From Salvia splendens (lineage: Eukaryota > Streptophyta > Magnoliopsida > Lamiales > Lamiaceae), in contig NC_056044.1 in assembly GCF_004379255.2 (NCBI RefSeq), forward strand, positions 8,224,001 to 8,288,000: a stretch of DNA of 64,000 nt, read 5' to 3'. The first letter of the stretch is position 1; every line of letters starts with the position of its first letter. Below the pieces are notes generated by a model. It had not been told where the DNA came from, made no database searches, and worked only from the letters and a program-made list of their open reading frames with translations. Shown piece after piece: positions 1 to 11,014 of this stretch. Made by a program: the position numbers and the translations under genes.

Positions 1-2
1 GC

Positions 3-1255
3 ACAGAGAAGCCAATAGGAGCGACAGAGGATGACTACAGATTGAAGGCTTTGCCGTTCGTTCTAAAAGGGGAGGCTAACACCTGGTTCATGCGATTGCC
101 CCCCAATTCCATAGAGAGTTGGGCAGATTTCAAGTCAGCTTTTTTAGGCGAATTTTTTCCGTCATCTAAGACGAGTGCGCTGAAGAGAGAGATAACCAGT
201 GTGAAGCAAGGTTACGATGAACCCTTGAGTGATTATTGGGCAAAGTATATGAGCCTTTCGGATGCATGTCCAAACCATCGTATGGCGGATAAAGAAATAC
301 ATCACACCTTTTATGAGGGGATGAACAAGGCGACAAAGGATCTGGCAAACTCTTCGTCAGGAGAAAGTTTCACGCAGTTAAGGGTCAGTGAAGCTAAGAG
401 GGTCCTAGGGAGACTCTTGAGCGCAAAGAAGGAGTACGACAATTCAAGATATGGTTACAGCAGGGAAAGGATTGCGAGTGCCTTGTCTACTGACCAGGAG
501 CATAAGATAGAGCAGAAGAAGGATTTGAAGATGGACGAATTGAAGAAGACACTCCTAAGCGCGATCAAGAAGAACGCACCACCAACTTCCCCAGCTGGGA
601 ACTACAAGGGTGCGAAACAGGGAAACCAAGGACCGAGCTATGATCAGCCTAATAACTTCGAGAATATGGAGCAAGTCAATGCTGTTGGGTACTATAATTC
701 TAGTGGGCATTGGATCCAGGGGAGACAACGGGACGCACCATGGAGGGACCATCCGAATTTTCGATGGGGAGATGGGAACCAAAATCAAAACCAAGGTCCA
801 AGTCAGAATCAATACCACCCTCGCCCGAACCAAAATACCAACCGTGGCCCAGAAAATCCCAACAACTAGTTCAACTGGTCAGGAAGGAACCAACAACCCC
901 ACAGTCAACAACCTCAAAACCAACCCCCACAAAACCAGAGACCAAACCCTGTCTATGTACCATCCCACGAGAGAAACTTCCAAAATTACCCGAATCAGCC
1001 TAATAAAGGTTCCCAACATCAGCAGAACCAGAACCAGTTCCAAAACCAGGCCCAGTATCAAAACCAAAACCAAAATCAATATCACCAAGACTAGTACAAC
1101 CCTCCAGGCAATGCAACCCTCCTGGCCAGTATAACCATTACCCACCTAACCAAAACCAGCAAAACTTCCAAAATTTCCAGCCCAACCAGAACCCTCAGTA
1201 TAACCAGCACCAAGGACCAAATCAGTCCCAATATCCTAACAGGTCAAGACGATCT
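3..1255 (+). pseudogene. Athila gag, N-terminal part (degraded)
   Basis: The frame is open from base 3, before the first apparent start, so the true start is upstream of the window. Residues encoded at about 20-420 match the plant retrotransposon gag domain (Retrotrans_gag): a KGEANTW motif, then an acidic and aromatic stretch, then LxAKKEYDN. From about 590 the product becomes Gln/Asn/Pro-rich. A TAG at 867-869 and another near 1092 interrupt this tail, and the frame changes near 1100-1140 before the next open segment. The minus-strand copy at 32625 has the same domain order intact. Gag would form the virus-like particle; this copy could not make a full product. Confidence 0.85.
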
Positions 1256-2587
1256 ATGGAGGACATGATGGGAGAACTGCTCGCTTCACAGCAGACTATC
1301 AAGGGTGAATTGCAATCCAACAATGAAGTGGTGCAGGGGATGCAGAGTGCCCAGAAGGAACATAAGGCGAATATTGATATTATGAATAGGCAGTTGGCCC
1401 AGCTGGCCAGTTCGATGGGTGAAATGAAAGGGAATTCCGGGAAACTCCCATCTACAGTCCATGTACCTGAAAAGGCAAATGTGAGCAAGGTCACATTACG
1501 GTCCGGTACAACCTATGAAGGACCCCAACCGAAAAAGTCCAGTGGAGAACCTAGTGGGACGAAGGTGCTGAGAAACGTTGTCTCGGAAGAGGAGCTACGC
1601 AGACCTCTACCCCAAATGCAGGATCCATTTTTCTTGGATGAGGAACCAGCGAGAAACGATGAAACCGGAGGCATGCAACCCAAGGTGGACTCGCCTAAGG
1701 AAAAGGGACCGACGAAAGAGACTCCAGCCCAGAATGTACCCAAGGAAAACTCCGGAAAGGCTGTTGAAGAGGAGAAAGGAAAGAAACCGTTCCCTTACCG
1801 TTTCGTGACCAAAAGGAAGAAAGAGAACCCAGTGGACTACATGTCGATTTTTGAGAAGCTGGATGTTACCATACCATTCCTCCAGGCCGTGAAGCTACCC
1901 CCACTTGGGAAATTCATTAAAGAGTTCATAGCCTGGAAAGCCCAGGAGGAGGGAAAGATCATGGTGGAAGGGATAGCATCAGCAATTGTGCAGGAAAAGC
2001 TACCACCCAAGAGAGCCGATCCAGGTATGTTTACTTTGCATATAACTATAGGAGATGTAAAAGTCGAGCATGCAATGTGTGACCTGGGAGCTTCTATTAA
2101 TGTTATGCCTTTGTCAATCTATAACCGGCTGAAGGGAGTGACGTTGTCAAACACTAGGATGTTGATCCAACTGGCTGATAGATCATGTATAAGTCCCGAG
2201 GGTATGTTAGAGAATGTGTTTGTGAGAGTACATGATTTTACTTATCCTGCTGACTTTTACGTGATCAAGATGGGTGAGTCTGAAACTAGGGAGTCAAGCG
2301 GTATATTGTTAGGAAGGCCATTTCTTAGGACAGCCAAGACGATTGTAGATATGGCTGAGGGAACAATTTGCATTGATTTTCATGGAGAGAAGTTTACCTT
2401 TGATATCAATGAGGCCATGAAAAAGCCTATCGATTCTAAAAATCTATGCTATGTTGATGTAATTGACCCCTTAGTCCAAGATTTTCTTGAGACTGAATTA
2501 TTGCAGGAGAAACTCCAAGCTTTAGATGTATATGGGCAGGCTGATGTGGAAGCGGTTGCATGGTGCGATCTGATCAGTAGCCAATAA
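1256..2587 (+). pseudogene. Athila gag C-terminus plus aspartic protease
   Basis: A 443-residue open segment. It starts with a predicted helical stretch (SMEDMMGELLASQQ and on), passes through an acidic, low-complexity linker, and reaches a retropepsin-like domain around residues 255-370. The active-site signature reads CDLGASINVMPLSIY, the form typical of Athila proteases rather than DTG or DSG. The flap and second half follow, with LGRPFLRTAKTIVD near residue 350. The segment stops at TAA 2585-2587. The next open part, the reverse transcriptase, lies in another frame about 65 bases on, so the polyprotein is broken here. In a working element the protease would cut Gag-Pol. Confidence 0.85.
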
Positions 2588-2652
2588 CTGACGAAGAGAT
2601 AGAAGGAGCAATTAAGGATTTCTGCCAGAAATAGGAATTTATTGGAGCTACA

Positions 2653-3882
2653 GTGGCTCAGCTACCAGTCAGTACAGATGAAGTTTCAAATGAAGAGTTG
2701 GAAAAGGAGGGGGATGCTGCAAGAAGCATTCTGCCGGCTGACATACTTCCCCCACAAGTTGAATTGAAGAAGCTGCCGGCGAATCTAAAGTATGCCTTCC
2801 TAGGGGAGGAAAACTCGTACCCGGTGATCATTAGCAGCAGCCTGACGCAAGAACAAGAAGCAAGGCTACTGACCGTCCTAGGGAGGAACAAAAAAGCAAT
2901 TGGATGGAGCCTTACAGATTGGGTGGGAATAAGCCCCGACGTCTGCATGCATCATATTAGGCTAGAAGAGGGAGCGAAAGCACATCGTGACTCGCAGAGG
3001 AAGGTGAATCCCTACATGCGGGAGGAAATATTGAAGGAAATCTTAAAGTTGCTGTCATTGGGGATTATCTACTCGGTGCCCGATAGCGAGTGGGTCAGCC
3101 CTATACACATGGTTCCCAAGAAGTCTGGGATTCAGTTGGTTCAAAATGAGAGGAATGAGCTGATACCGACAAGGCTAGTCACTGGTTGGCGGATGTGCAT
3201 AGACTACCGCAAACTGAACGCCGCAACCAGGAAAGACCACTTCCCCCTACTGTTCATCGATCAGATGTTGGAGCGACTGGCTGGGAAGAAGTACTTTTGT
3301 TTTTTGGATGGGTACAGCGGGGTATTTCAGATCTACGTGGACCCTGAAGACCAGGATAAAACTACCTTCACCTGCCCATTTGGAACCTATGCGTACAGAC
3401 GCATGCCGTTCGGTCTTTGCAACGCTCCGGGAACATTTCAGCGATGCATGATGAGCATATTTTTCGATCTGATCGAGGAGTGCATAGAAATATTCATGGA
3501 TGACTTTACAGTCTACGGAGACTCCTTCGATTCATGCCTTCATCACTTAGACGTAGTTCTGGAGAGGTATCAGGCAAAGAGCCTAGTCTTGAATTTTGAG
3601 AAGTGTCATTTCATGGTCACAGAGGGCATCGTCCTAGGGCACGTGGAGTCAGAGAGAGGTATCCAGGTGGATCAAGCCAAGGTGGACGACATTTCCAAAC
3701 TGCCTTTCCCTACTGACCAGAAGGGGATAAGGGGTTTTCTGGGGCATGCAGGATTTTATCGACGATTTATAAAGACTTCGCCAAAATCGCCCAGCCCCTT
3801 ACCAGACTTCTTCAAAACGAAGTGGAATTCAATTTTGATGAACAGTGCAAGACTGCTTTCAACCTTCTCAAAGAGAAGCTGA
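2653..3882 (+). pseudogene. Athila reverse transcriptase
   Basis: Open for 409 residues. The Ty3/gypsy reverse transcriptase core is recognisable: MVPKKSG, TGWRMCIDYRKLN, FCFLDGYSG, the PFGLCNAPGTFQRCM block, and the catalytic FMDDFTVYG (equivalent to YxDD). The thumb motif [13 protein letters not shown] follows near 3750. After about 3775 the frame shifts and the final 35 residues are out-of-frame sequence. The proper reading continues in the frame used by the next feature. The catalytic aspartates are present, so inactivation is by frameshift, not active-site loss. Confidence 0.88.
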
Positions 3883-4214
3883 TATCTGCACCAATTATTC
3901 GGGCTCCTGACTGGGATCATCCGTTCGAAGTGATGTGTGATGCCAGCGATTACGCGGTGGGAGCTGTGATGGGTCAGAAGATCGAGGGAAAAAGGTATGT
4001 GACCTTTTATGCATCTAAGACATTGAATCAAGCTCAAAGAAATTATGATACCACGGAGAAGGAGATGCTAGTCGTGGTATATTCATTCGAGAAGTTTCGG
4101 CAGTACTTGTTGGGATCCAAGGTCATCGTCTATACTGACCATGCGGCCATTAAGTACCTGATTGCCAAGAAAGAATCAAAACCCCGCTTGAGAATAAAGT
4201 TGCGGATCATTTGA
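3822..4214 (+). pseudogene. Athila RNase H domain, truncated
   Basis: Encodes the connection and most of an RNase H domain: [19 protein letters not shown], then [26 protein letters not shown], then [10 protein letters not shown]. After KESKPRL the frame is lost. Compared with the minus-strand copy, which continues through [11 protein letters not shown], about 65 bases are missing near 4188-4192, and the remaining product runs into a stop at 4212-4214. The downstream tail (VADHLSRI) resumes in another frame. Confidence 0.82.
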
Positions 4215-5688
4215 GCAGGATAATGTAGGATGAGAATAGCGAGGAGGTGCGAGATCGATTCCCGAAAGAGCACTTGTGTGAAGTGATTTTCGCCGCCAGA
4301 AAAATTGACTGGGAAGAAGTGATGAAGCTTACTGGCCAGGATATGACAGAGAAATGAAAGGAAAAAGTAGGGCAGGAGCCATGGTATGCGGACCTAGCCA
4401 ACTACTTAGTTTCAGGAGAGCTTCCAGAAGTTCCGAACGTCACTAAGGCTCAAAGAATGAAGATCAAGAGTGAGGTAAAATACTACATTTGGGACGACCC
4501 GTATCTCTGGAGGGTAGGAGCAGATCAAGTGATAAGAAGGTGCATTCCTGACTGGGAGCAGAGAGACGTATTGACACATTGCCACTCTTTGGCATGTGGA
4601 GGACATTCGGTCCCAAGAAAACGGCAAGAAAGATTCTGGATAGCGGATTTTATTGGCCAACCCTCAACAAATATGCCTACGAGTTTTGTAGAAGTTGTGA
4701 GCGTTGTCAACTAACCGGTGGAATATCAGCACGAGATGAAATGCCACAAGTCCCGATCATTATTTGTGAGTTGTTCGACATATGGGGGATGGATTTCATA
4801 GGGCCTTTTCCCTCGTCGTATGAGAACTTGTATATCTTAGTTGCAGTTGACTACGTCTCCAAGTGGGTAGAAGCCAAGGCCATGAACACGTGTGAAGCAA
4901 GAGAGGTTGCCAAGTTCCTCAAAAGTAACATTTTCAGTCAGTTCGGAGTACCAAGGGCCATAATATCTGATCAAGGCACCCATTTCTGTAACCGCACCAT
5001 CGAAGCCTTGATGAAGAAGTACGGTGTGCACCACAGATTATCTAGCCCCTACCACCCGCAAGCAAACGGCCAAGCAGAGATCTCTAACCGAGAGATAAAG
5101 AAGATTCTAGAAAAAACCGTCAATCCTTCTAGGAAGGACTGGAGTATGAGGTTAGAGGATGCTCTATGGGCATATCGGACAGCCTATAAAACTCCCATAG
5201 GAATGTCTCCATACAGAATCGTTTTCGGAAAGATGTGCCACTTACCCATTGGAATTGAGCACCGAGCATACTGGGCAGTACAGCAAGTAAATGTGGATGC
5301 TACAGCCTGTGAAGAGGAAAGGAAGCTGCAGTTGCAGGAGTTAGAGAAACTTAGATTGGAGTCGTTCGACTCAGCCATGTGGTACAAAGAGAGAACTAAA
5401 TTGTGGCACGACAGAAATCTGAGGACCAAGGATCTCCATGATGGCCAGAAAGTACTACTCTTCCAGTCAAGATTGAAGCTCATGCCTGGAAAGCTCAAGT
5501 CGAAGTGGACAGGGCCTTATGTTATCACCGCACTCCGTTCTAATGGAGCAGTGGAGATTTCAGGGAGTCTTCCTAACTCTGAACCTTTTATCGTTAATGG
5601 ACATAGGCTAAAAGTATTTAGGGACAACAGTGATGTGGCTGTGGTGGATGAGATTCCACTGCAACCACATACTCAGGTTTCATACTAA
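4215..5688 (+). pseudogene. Athila integrase
   Basis: The N-terminal linker and zinc-binding region are spread over broken frames between 4215 and 4620, with stops near 4226 and 4355 and a frame change near 4610. From 4579 a 369-residue segment is open. It shows the HHCC zinc finger end (CRSCERC), the integrase core with catalytic Asp in WGMDFIGPF, Asp in ISDQGTHF and Glu in [10 protein letters not shown], and a C-terminal part with [20 protein letters not shown] (a GPY/F-type module). The end, HTQVSY then TAA at 5686-5688, is probably the natural terminus of the pol polyprotein. Integrase would insert the cDNA; here it is separated from the rest by frameshifts. Confidence 0.88.
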
Positions 5689-6294
5689 CCGGTAGGACAG
5701 GGATTGGAATTCCACTTGGCTAGCTCCTTTTAGTGTGATTTACATATGCTGGCACAGTAGAATTCCAATTTTCCTTAAAGAGATGTAAATATGGTAAATA
5801 TGTGGTAGTTAATTAATTTAAACCGTTGCATGCAAGTTAATTTTAAGAAAACCCAAAAAATATTTTTCGGACCTCAAATATTAATTGGGAGTACGTACTG
5901 ACCACCAGCATACCCATTTGGTGAAACTCCCAATTTTATTTAAGTGTCTATTTCACTTTGTTTCTAATCTAGGAAAATATAGGGGGAAATCATTAAGGGA
6001 CGAAGTTTGAATTTGGGGGTTTGTTGCAGCTTTGCAGGGGGACAGCGACTGGGAAGGCGCGTGTGCAGAGAAAGAGAGACGACGTCCAATCAGGGGGCAG
6101 AGCTCTCAACCGTCTCCCATATGAATCGGCGTGACCTGGAAACCCTCACCTGCCTTTTCCACCCTCATAATCAAACCGTCTATCCCATTTCACGTCACAA
6201 ACCCTTACCTCCATCCCTCTCTCCAGAAATTTCCACCATTCTCTCCACAAAAACCAACACCCGCATTACCACCAGAAATTTACCGAATTAAGCC
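5689..6294 (+). other. Non-coding spacer between integrase and ATHILA ORF-1
   Basis: About 600 bases with stops in all frames. The last 200 bases are C-rich and A-rich (pyrimidine-rich with short CCATTTC, CCACC runs) and lead into the ATG at 6295, like an untranslated leader. I see no clear splice acceptor or promoter box that I would defend. Confidence 0.5.
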
Positions 6295-9203
6295 ATGGGA
6301 AAGAAGAAATGGGCGAAGAAAATCACCAGCGAGAAACCTACTTCAAACCGTAGAGAAGAAACCCCAGAATTGCAGCCGACAATGGAAGAGCGGCCACTGA
6401 ACCCACAACCACCAGAGCCGATTCCTCAGGCTCCGACGATGGTTTCTTTAGACGTAATGACGGAGTTCCTTCGACAGCAGGACCCAAGTCGAGATTGGGC
6501 GGCTGAGTTGGCCGGTTTTAGCCGAATCGGGGGCAAATGGAACATGACCGGAGAAACCCCAGCAGTACCTGCATCAGAACCGAATGTGCAACCCACAACA
6601 CAACCATCCACTTCCATTCCGACTTCATCAACAATTGCACTGGAAAGGGAACCTCCCTCGGCGACCGAACCCTCGGAATCCGCCCAAACTCCCCAAGGAA
6701 GTGACTCAATGGATGTTGACCCCATCTCTGCCTATTACGACTCCGAACCAGAGGAAAGGGAGGCGGGAAGAAGAAAGGAGGAAAAGAGCCAGAAGGTAGG
6801 CGATGAACCAGAGAAAACGCTGACAGCGGAGCCCATTCCCCAAGAAACGACGAGGGAAGAGATAGATTTAAATGAGACGGTCAGAAAGCAGGGCCTAATG
6901 ATTGATGAAGAATTTCAGGCTCTTCTGGATGAGGTAAATCGGACGGAAGATGGTACCGCCACGATGGCTGAGGGTCTAGACCTCGCATCAAGGGCAGTAG
7001 AAGAGGGTGGGAAAGACGATGGAGAGAACAACTCAGAAGGCCTAGCCGAACGACCAGTAGACGAAGTGGTGGGAGGCCAGACTAGAGAAGAAGGGACAGA
7101 GTCAACAACTCCCCAGACAGAGGCGGGGAAGAGTGATGTGCATATTGAGGAGGAGGAAACAGTAGCAAGAACAGAGGTACCCGGACCAGTGGCACCGCCA
7201 GTGATAAAACCAAAAGCTGTCAAGAGGAAGTTGGTGTTGAAGGACGACCCTAGGGCAGAACAGCCGAAGCCGAAGAGGATGTCGCAAAGATGCTTAGGGA
7301 AGTGGGCATCCAGTAAAGCAAAGGTAAACACGGCGGTAGATCCGGTGGAGATTTTAAGTGAAGAGGAAGGGACCACTCCCACAAAACTTGGGGAGGGATC
7401 CTTACCCACTACTGATTTGGAGGATACTGCGGTGGCAACCGAAGCGGTCTCCCAAACGCCAAGTGACCAGGGCGAAGAGACGACACAGATGGCTGAGGGG
7501 CCGGACCTCGCATCTGCACCAGCCGGTCACGTCGAGCCGAGAACTGAAGGTACTCGTATCAGTACTGAGACCCGACCCTCTACCCCAGACCAGCCTTCAA
7601 CACACGCTGAGAAGGAACCGGAAGACGAGCGAGATAGTGATGAGGACAGACACCGTGCAGAGAGAAAATGGAAAGGGAAGGCCCCTATGAAGAAGAAGCC
7701 CAGCAACAAGAAGCCACGTACAGTGAACACTGGCATAGTCATTACTGAGTCAGTTCAGCGAGCCCAGGAACACCGGAGGGAACAGAGTGATAGTGAATAC
7801 GCTGTCAGTGAAGAGTCAGAATCGGACAGCGACATTTCCTTGGAGAATGAGGAGTACAGTGAGCAACAGCTCCCGCATGATCATCGGGAGCTAGTACATC
7901 CCCCGGTAGAGAGACTGAGGTACCGACGCTGGATAGTGGACCTTACTGAAGATCTAGTGGAGGAGATGGAGTTATTCGACTCTAAGAAGCTACAAAAGGT
8001 TTTCGATAGCAAGGATGAAGGGAGTAAGCAAGTGAAGAGCGGAAAGGTACTTCATATTCCTTCTTTAGATGAGTTGGGTGCCCGCGAACAGTTTCTCTCT
8101 TATTTGCATGCGTTAGGATTCGAATGGTTATTGGAGAATGGGAACCCGAATATCAGTGTTGGGCTAGCAAAGGAGTTCTTTACTACATTCATATTTAGGT
8201 CACCACAGATTTGGACAAGGTTTCTATTAGCTTTCGGTTGTTTGGAGGAGAGATAAGCATGAATCTGATTGAATGGACAGTACGTTTGGGGATGTGTAGT
8301 CTGGAGGAGGCGATAGGATCGGAGTGGCGGAGCATGGAATGGGGAATTCCACGTAGACACGTAGACTTCGAGCCCCAGGAGGCATGGGAGGAATTAACTC
8401 ACCCGGCCGCTGGGAAGTTTGCATCCACTCTCTCTCGCTCCATCCATTTCAATAACCTAATCCTACGCCTAGTACAACTCCACTTGGACTTCAATTTGTT
8501 GGGGCAGTCGAACTCCGTTGTACAAACGTCAATGACAGAGTTATACCTTCTTTGGTGCGCTAAGCGCAGAAGGAAGTTACATCTGGGTTTTTGGACTGCT
8601 TACCAATGCCATCTAATTGCCACCCATCCAGCGAGAAATCTCACCCTCTGCCATATCTTGGGAGTGTTCGTCAGAAACAACATCATCATCACAGAGGCTG
8701 AAGGCTTATCCCCCCAAATCATGGTAGATCCCCTGGGTTGTTTGATACCCCATTCTTCGTCCGAACGAATGCTGTTTACATGAGGCAATGAGTACCGCGT
8801 TTTTACGTGATGGGTGGGGAAGCTATACCGACTGGGAGAACTACAGCAAGCCAGGGAACACAAGATCAAGAACAGAGGCAGGAGAGATTAGAGAAGGCAG
8901 TGGAAGAGTTGGCGGAAGAGAATCGGCAAGCTAGGACGGAGTTAGCTCGCCTGACAAATGTGATGGAAGGGATTCTGAAGGAAATTAGCGGAAGGAAAGT
9001 TAGTACGAGGAGCTGGACCAAGTGGCCATGGAGGCCAAGATGATGAATTCAGGGTGCCGGAGACAGAGGTAGCAGAAAGAGAGAAAGAAGGTAACAGGGA
9101 ACAAGCGGAATCTGAGGAAGAACCATCCGGGAACGAGGAAGAGGATCTGGCAGAGCCACCTGCACCAAGCCCTGCTCCGCGGAGGAGTAGGAGGAACATG
9201 TGA
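6295..9203 (+). pseudogene. ATHILA ORF-1-like protein (downstream ORF), frameshifted
   Basis: The first frame runs 6295-8256 (653 residues). It starts MGKKKWAKK, with a basic N-terminus, a long acidic Glu/Thr/Pro-rich and probably disordered middle, and basic patches such as KPKRMSQR and KKKPSNKKPR. From about residue 540 it becomes an ordered domain: YRRWIVDLTEDLVEE, VLHIPSLDELGAREQ, GFEWLLENG. After 8215 this domain continues in a second frame to 8783 (SFRLFGGEISMNLIEWTVRLG, LWCAKRRRKLHLGFW, GLSPQIMVDPLG), then in a third frame from about 8750. The tail at 8860-8990 has heptad-like EKAVEELAEENRQART, a likely coiled coil, and ends acidic and Pro-rich at the TGA 9201-9203. At least three frame changes make it a pseudogene. 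ATHILA ORF-1 has no established function; it lies where env sits in retroviruses, but I see no signal peptide or membrane segment. Confidence 0.78.
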
Positions 9204-9312
9204 CCACCACCCCCTTTGACAAGTTAGTTTTTCTTTTCCTTTTTAAGTTTTAGTTTTACGTATTTCGTATTTTATGTGTTTTTTTTAGGTAGTATAATCT
9301 GTGTAGTATGTG

Positions 9313-9557
9313 AGCAAACCCCTTTCATAACACTTAGCCTATACAATAGTCTAGTGTGAGAAGTAAAGGGTTTGCTATTTTTGGCGCATGTGTTTCTGTT
9401 TATGTGTTTTTATTTTTGAGTGCATGTTAGCTCACACTTAGTCCACTGTGTAGCCTAAGTGTGAGGAGTTTTTGTATATATGTGTGTGTGTTTGTTGGGT
9501 TCTGTTTAGGTTTTAAAATTCTCCCACTTAGCCTATTATATAGTCTAAGTGTGAGAA
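9313..9557 (+). repeat. Three related stem-loops in the Athila 3' region
   Basis: Hairpin 1 spans 9313-9377 (AGCAAACCCCTTT against AAAGGGTTTGCT, with CACTTAG against CTAGTG inside). Hairpin 2 is CTCACACTTAG at 9431-9441 against CTAAGTGTGAG at 9455-9465, a perfect 11 bp stem with a 13 base loop. Hairpin 3 is TTCTCCCACTTAG at 9519-9531 against CTAAGTGTGAGAA at 9545-9557 with one mismatch. All share the CACTTAG / CTAAGTGTG core, so they look like copies of one unit. Confidence 0.8.
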
Positions 9558-9616
9558 GTTTTTAGTAGAAGCATGTGTTTGCTTGTTTGGTATGTCTGTG
9601 TGTCAGCCATACTGGC

Positions 9617-9688
9617 CATTACCTTTTTCCACTTCACAGCCTTATCTGAGGGCATTACCTTTTTCCACTTCACAGCCTTATCTGAGGG
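9617..9688 (+). repeat. 36 bp tandem duplication
   Basis: Two exact head-to-tail copies, 9617-9652 and 9653-9688, starting CATTACCTTTTTCC. They sit between CATACTGGCCATT (near 9608) and AATGGCCAGTATG (near 9719), which are inverted copies of each other and could close a large stem-loop. Confidence 0.9.
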
Positions 9689-11014
9689 CAGACACTTGTG
9701 AAGCGGGAGGGGGGATGAAATGGCCAGTATGACATGTATATATGTGTGGTCTGTGTTATTGTTTGTCTAGGTCTAGTTTTTTTTATATACGTGTTGATTG
9801 AGCTTAAACTCAACTGCCTCGAACTGACGGCGAGGGGAATTAAGGGAGATAAGACATGCTGGACAATGGAAACCACCCCCCTTAGTATCTCCTAGTCACT
9901 GTAGATGATGCAAGTATGAGAGAAAAACCCATCCTTAGAGCCGAACACAAAAGCCCTCTTAAATGTGAGTTAAAAGCCTAAAGTGGAACCACTTTCCACT
10001 CATCCAGAAAAGAAAAGAGTTGCTGCCACAAGATGCCTAGGGTAAAGTGACCGCGTGTAGCATACACTGAAGGCAGTAGGAACCCCCCCCTCAAAAAAAA
10101 CCCTTAGAACCCCACTTTCAAGCCATATATACCCAGATATAACCCATCAGCCACCGGGACTGTGTGTGTGCAAGGCATAAGGCAAGGAGGCAACTGGCCA
10201 GAAGGACATGCAAGAAAGAAACTAACTGGAGCGAGAAATGGAGAAGCAAGGAGAAAATCGACCAGGAAATCATTCAGGTCCCAAAAAAATAAGAAGGAAT
10301 AAGGATGGCGAAGCCACAAAAAGGAAAGAATAAGAATGTGAAGAAAATTGACCACAAAAAATTGAGAAGGAACAAGGGTGGCGAAGCCACAAGACGCTAC
10401 TGACCAGTTGGGAAGCAACATCAGAAAAGGTCCAGCCAAGCAAAGGTGACAGCCAAGAGCCTGAGCGCACACAGTTTCCCCACATCGAAATAAATTAGAG
10501 ATTTTTTAGCCTAGAGCCTCAGGAACAACCAACCCAAACACTACAAGCCAATAGCTCTGTTACAAGCTTTAAAGACCTTCGGTAGCCGCACGTGAGATCT
10601 AAGTCCAAAGCATCTGTGGTTCAGCGCTATGAGAGAATACAGTCCTAATATCCCCGGTGAGGAATGAGTGACTGAGCGAATCTGGTGTTTGGCCGAGAGT
10701 TTGGGTGATCTTGACGAGCGGATATACTGACTGGAATGAAAAGGGGGGCGGCGGAAGTTCAAGGCTGTCTAAGGCTGGATTGCACCTGACCCAAAGGGGA
10801 GGGATGGTTGAAAATATAGCCCGATTGACGTGTTTAAGTGTTTCTTTTGTCTTTTATGTGTGTTTGTCTTGTTTATGTGTTTTTCTTTGCGTCACAGTTT
10901 AGAGTCTAGGTTAGGATAGAGTCGGTCAGGGGTGTAACCAGGCTAGAATTCGACTTATTGCTTTTTGTTTGTTCTTCACGCTTGAGGACAAGCATGTGGT
11001 AAGTGTGAGCAGTT

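Larger units (their letters stand above)
9204..11014 (+). other. Athila 3' untranslated region
   Basis: Non-coding 1.8 kb between the last ORF and the LTR. It holds three related hairpins (9313-9377, 9431-9465, 9519-9557), a 36 bp tandem duplication (9617-9688), a 14 bp inverted pair around it, and a diverged repeat of about 73 bp carrying GGCGAAGCCACAA (about 10290 and 10363). It ends with the TTGAGGACAAGCATG box (10982-10996) that precedes the purine tract and LTR in Athila-like elements. Short open frames here on either strand look like chance. Confidence 0.7.

Noticed and set aside
6295..9203. Retroviral-type envelope protein
   Set aside because: Position is right but no signal peptide, membrane segment or cleavage-like motif is visible; the motifs fit ATHILA ORF-1.
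9313..9557. CRISPR-like array from three similar repeats
   Set aside because: Units are hairpins with unequal spacing in a plant retroelement; no spacers, no Cas genes, wrong kind of genome.
10104..10485. Hydrophobic open frames on the minus strand
   Set aside because: Located in the Athila 3' untranslated region, opposite to the element, with repeat-like residues; no support for a gene.
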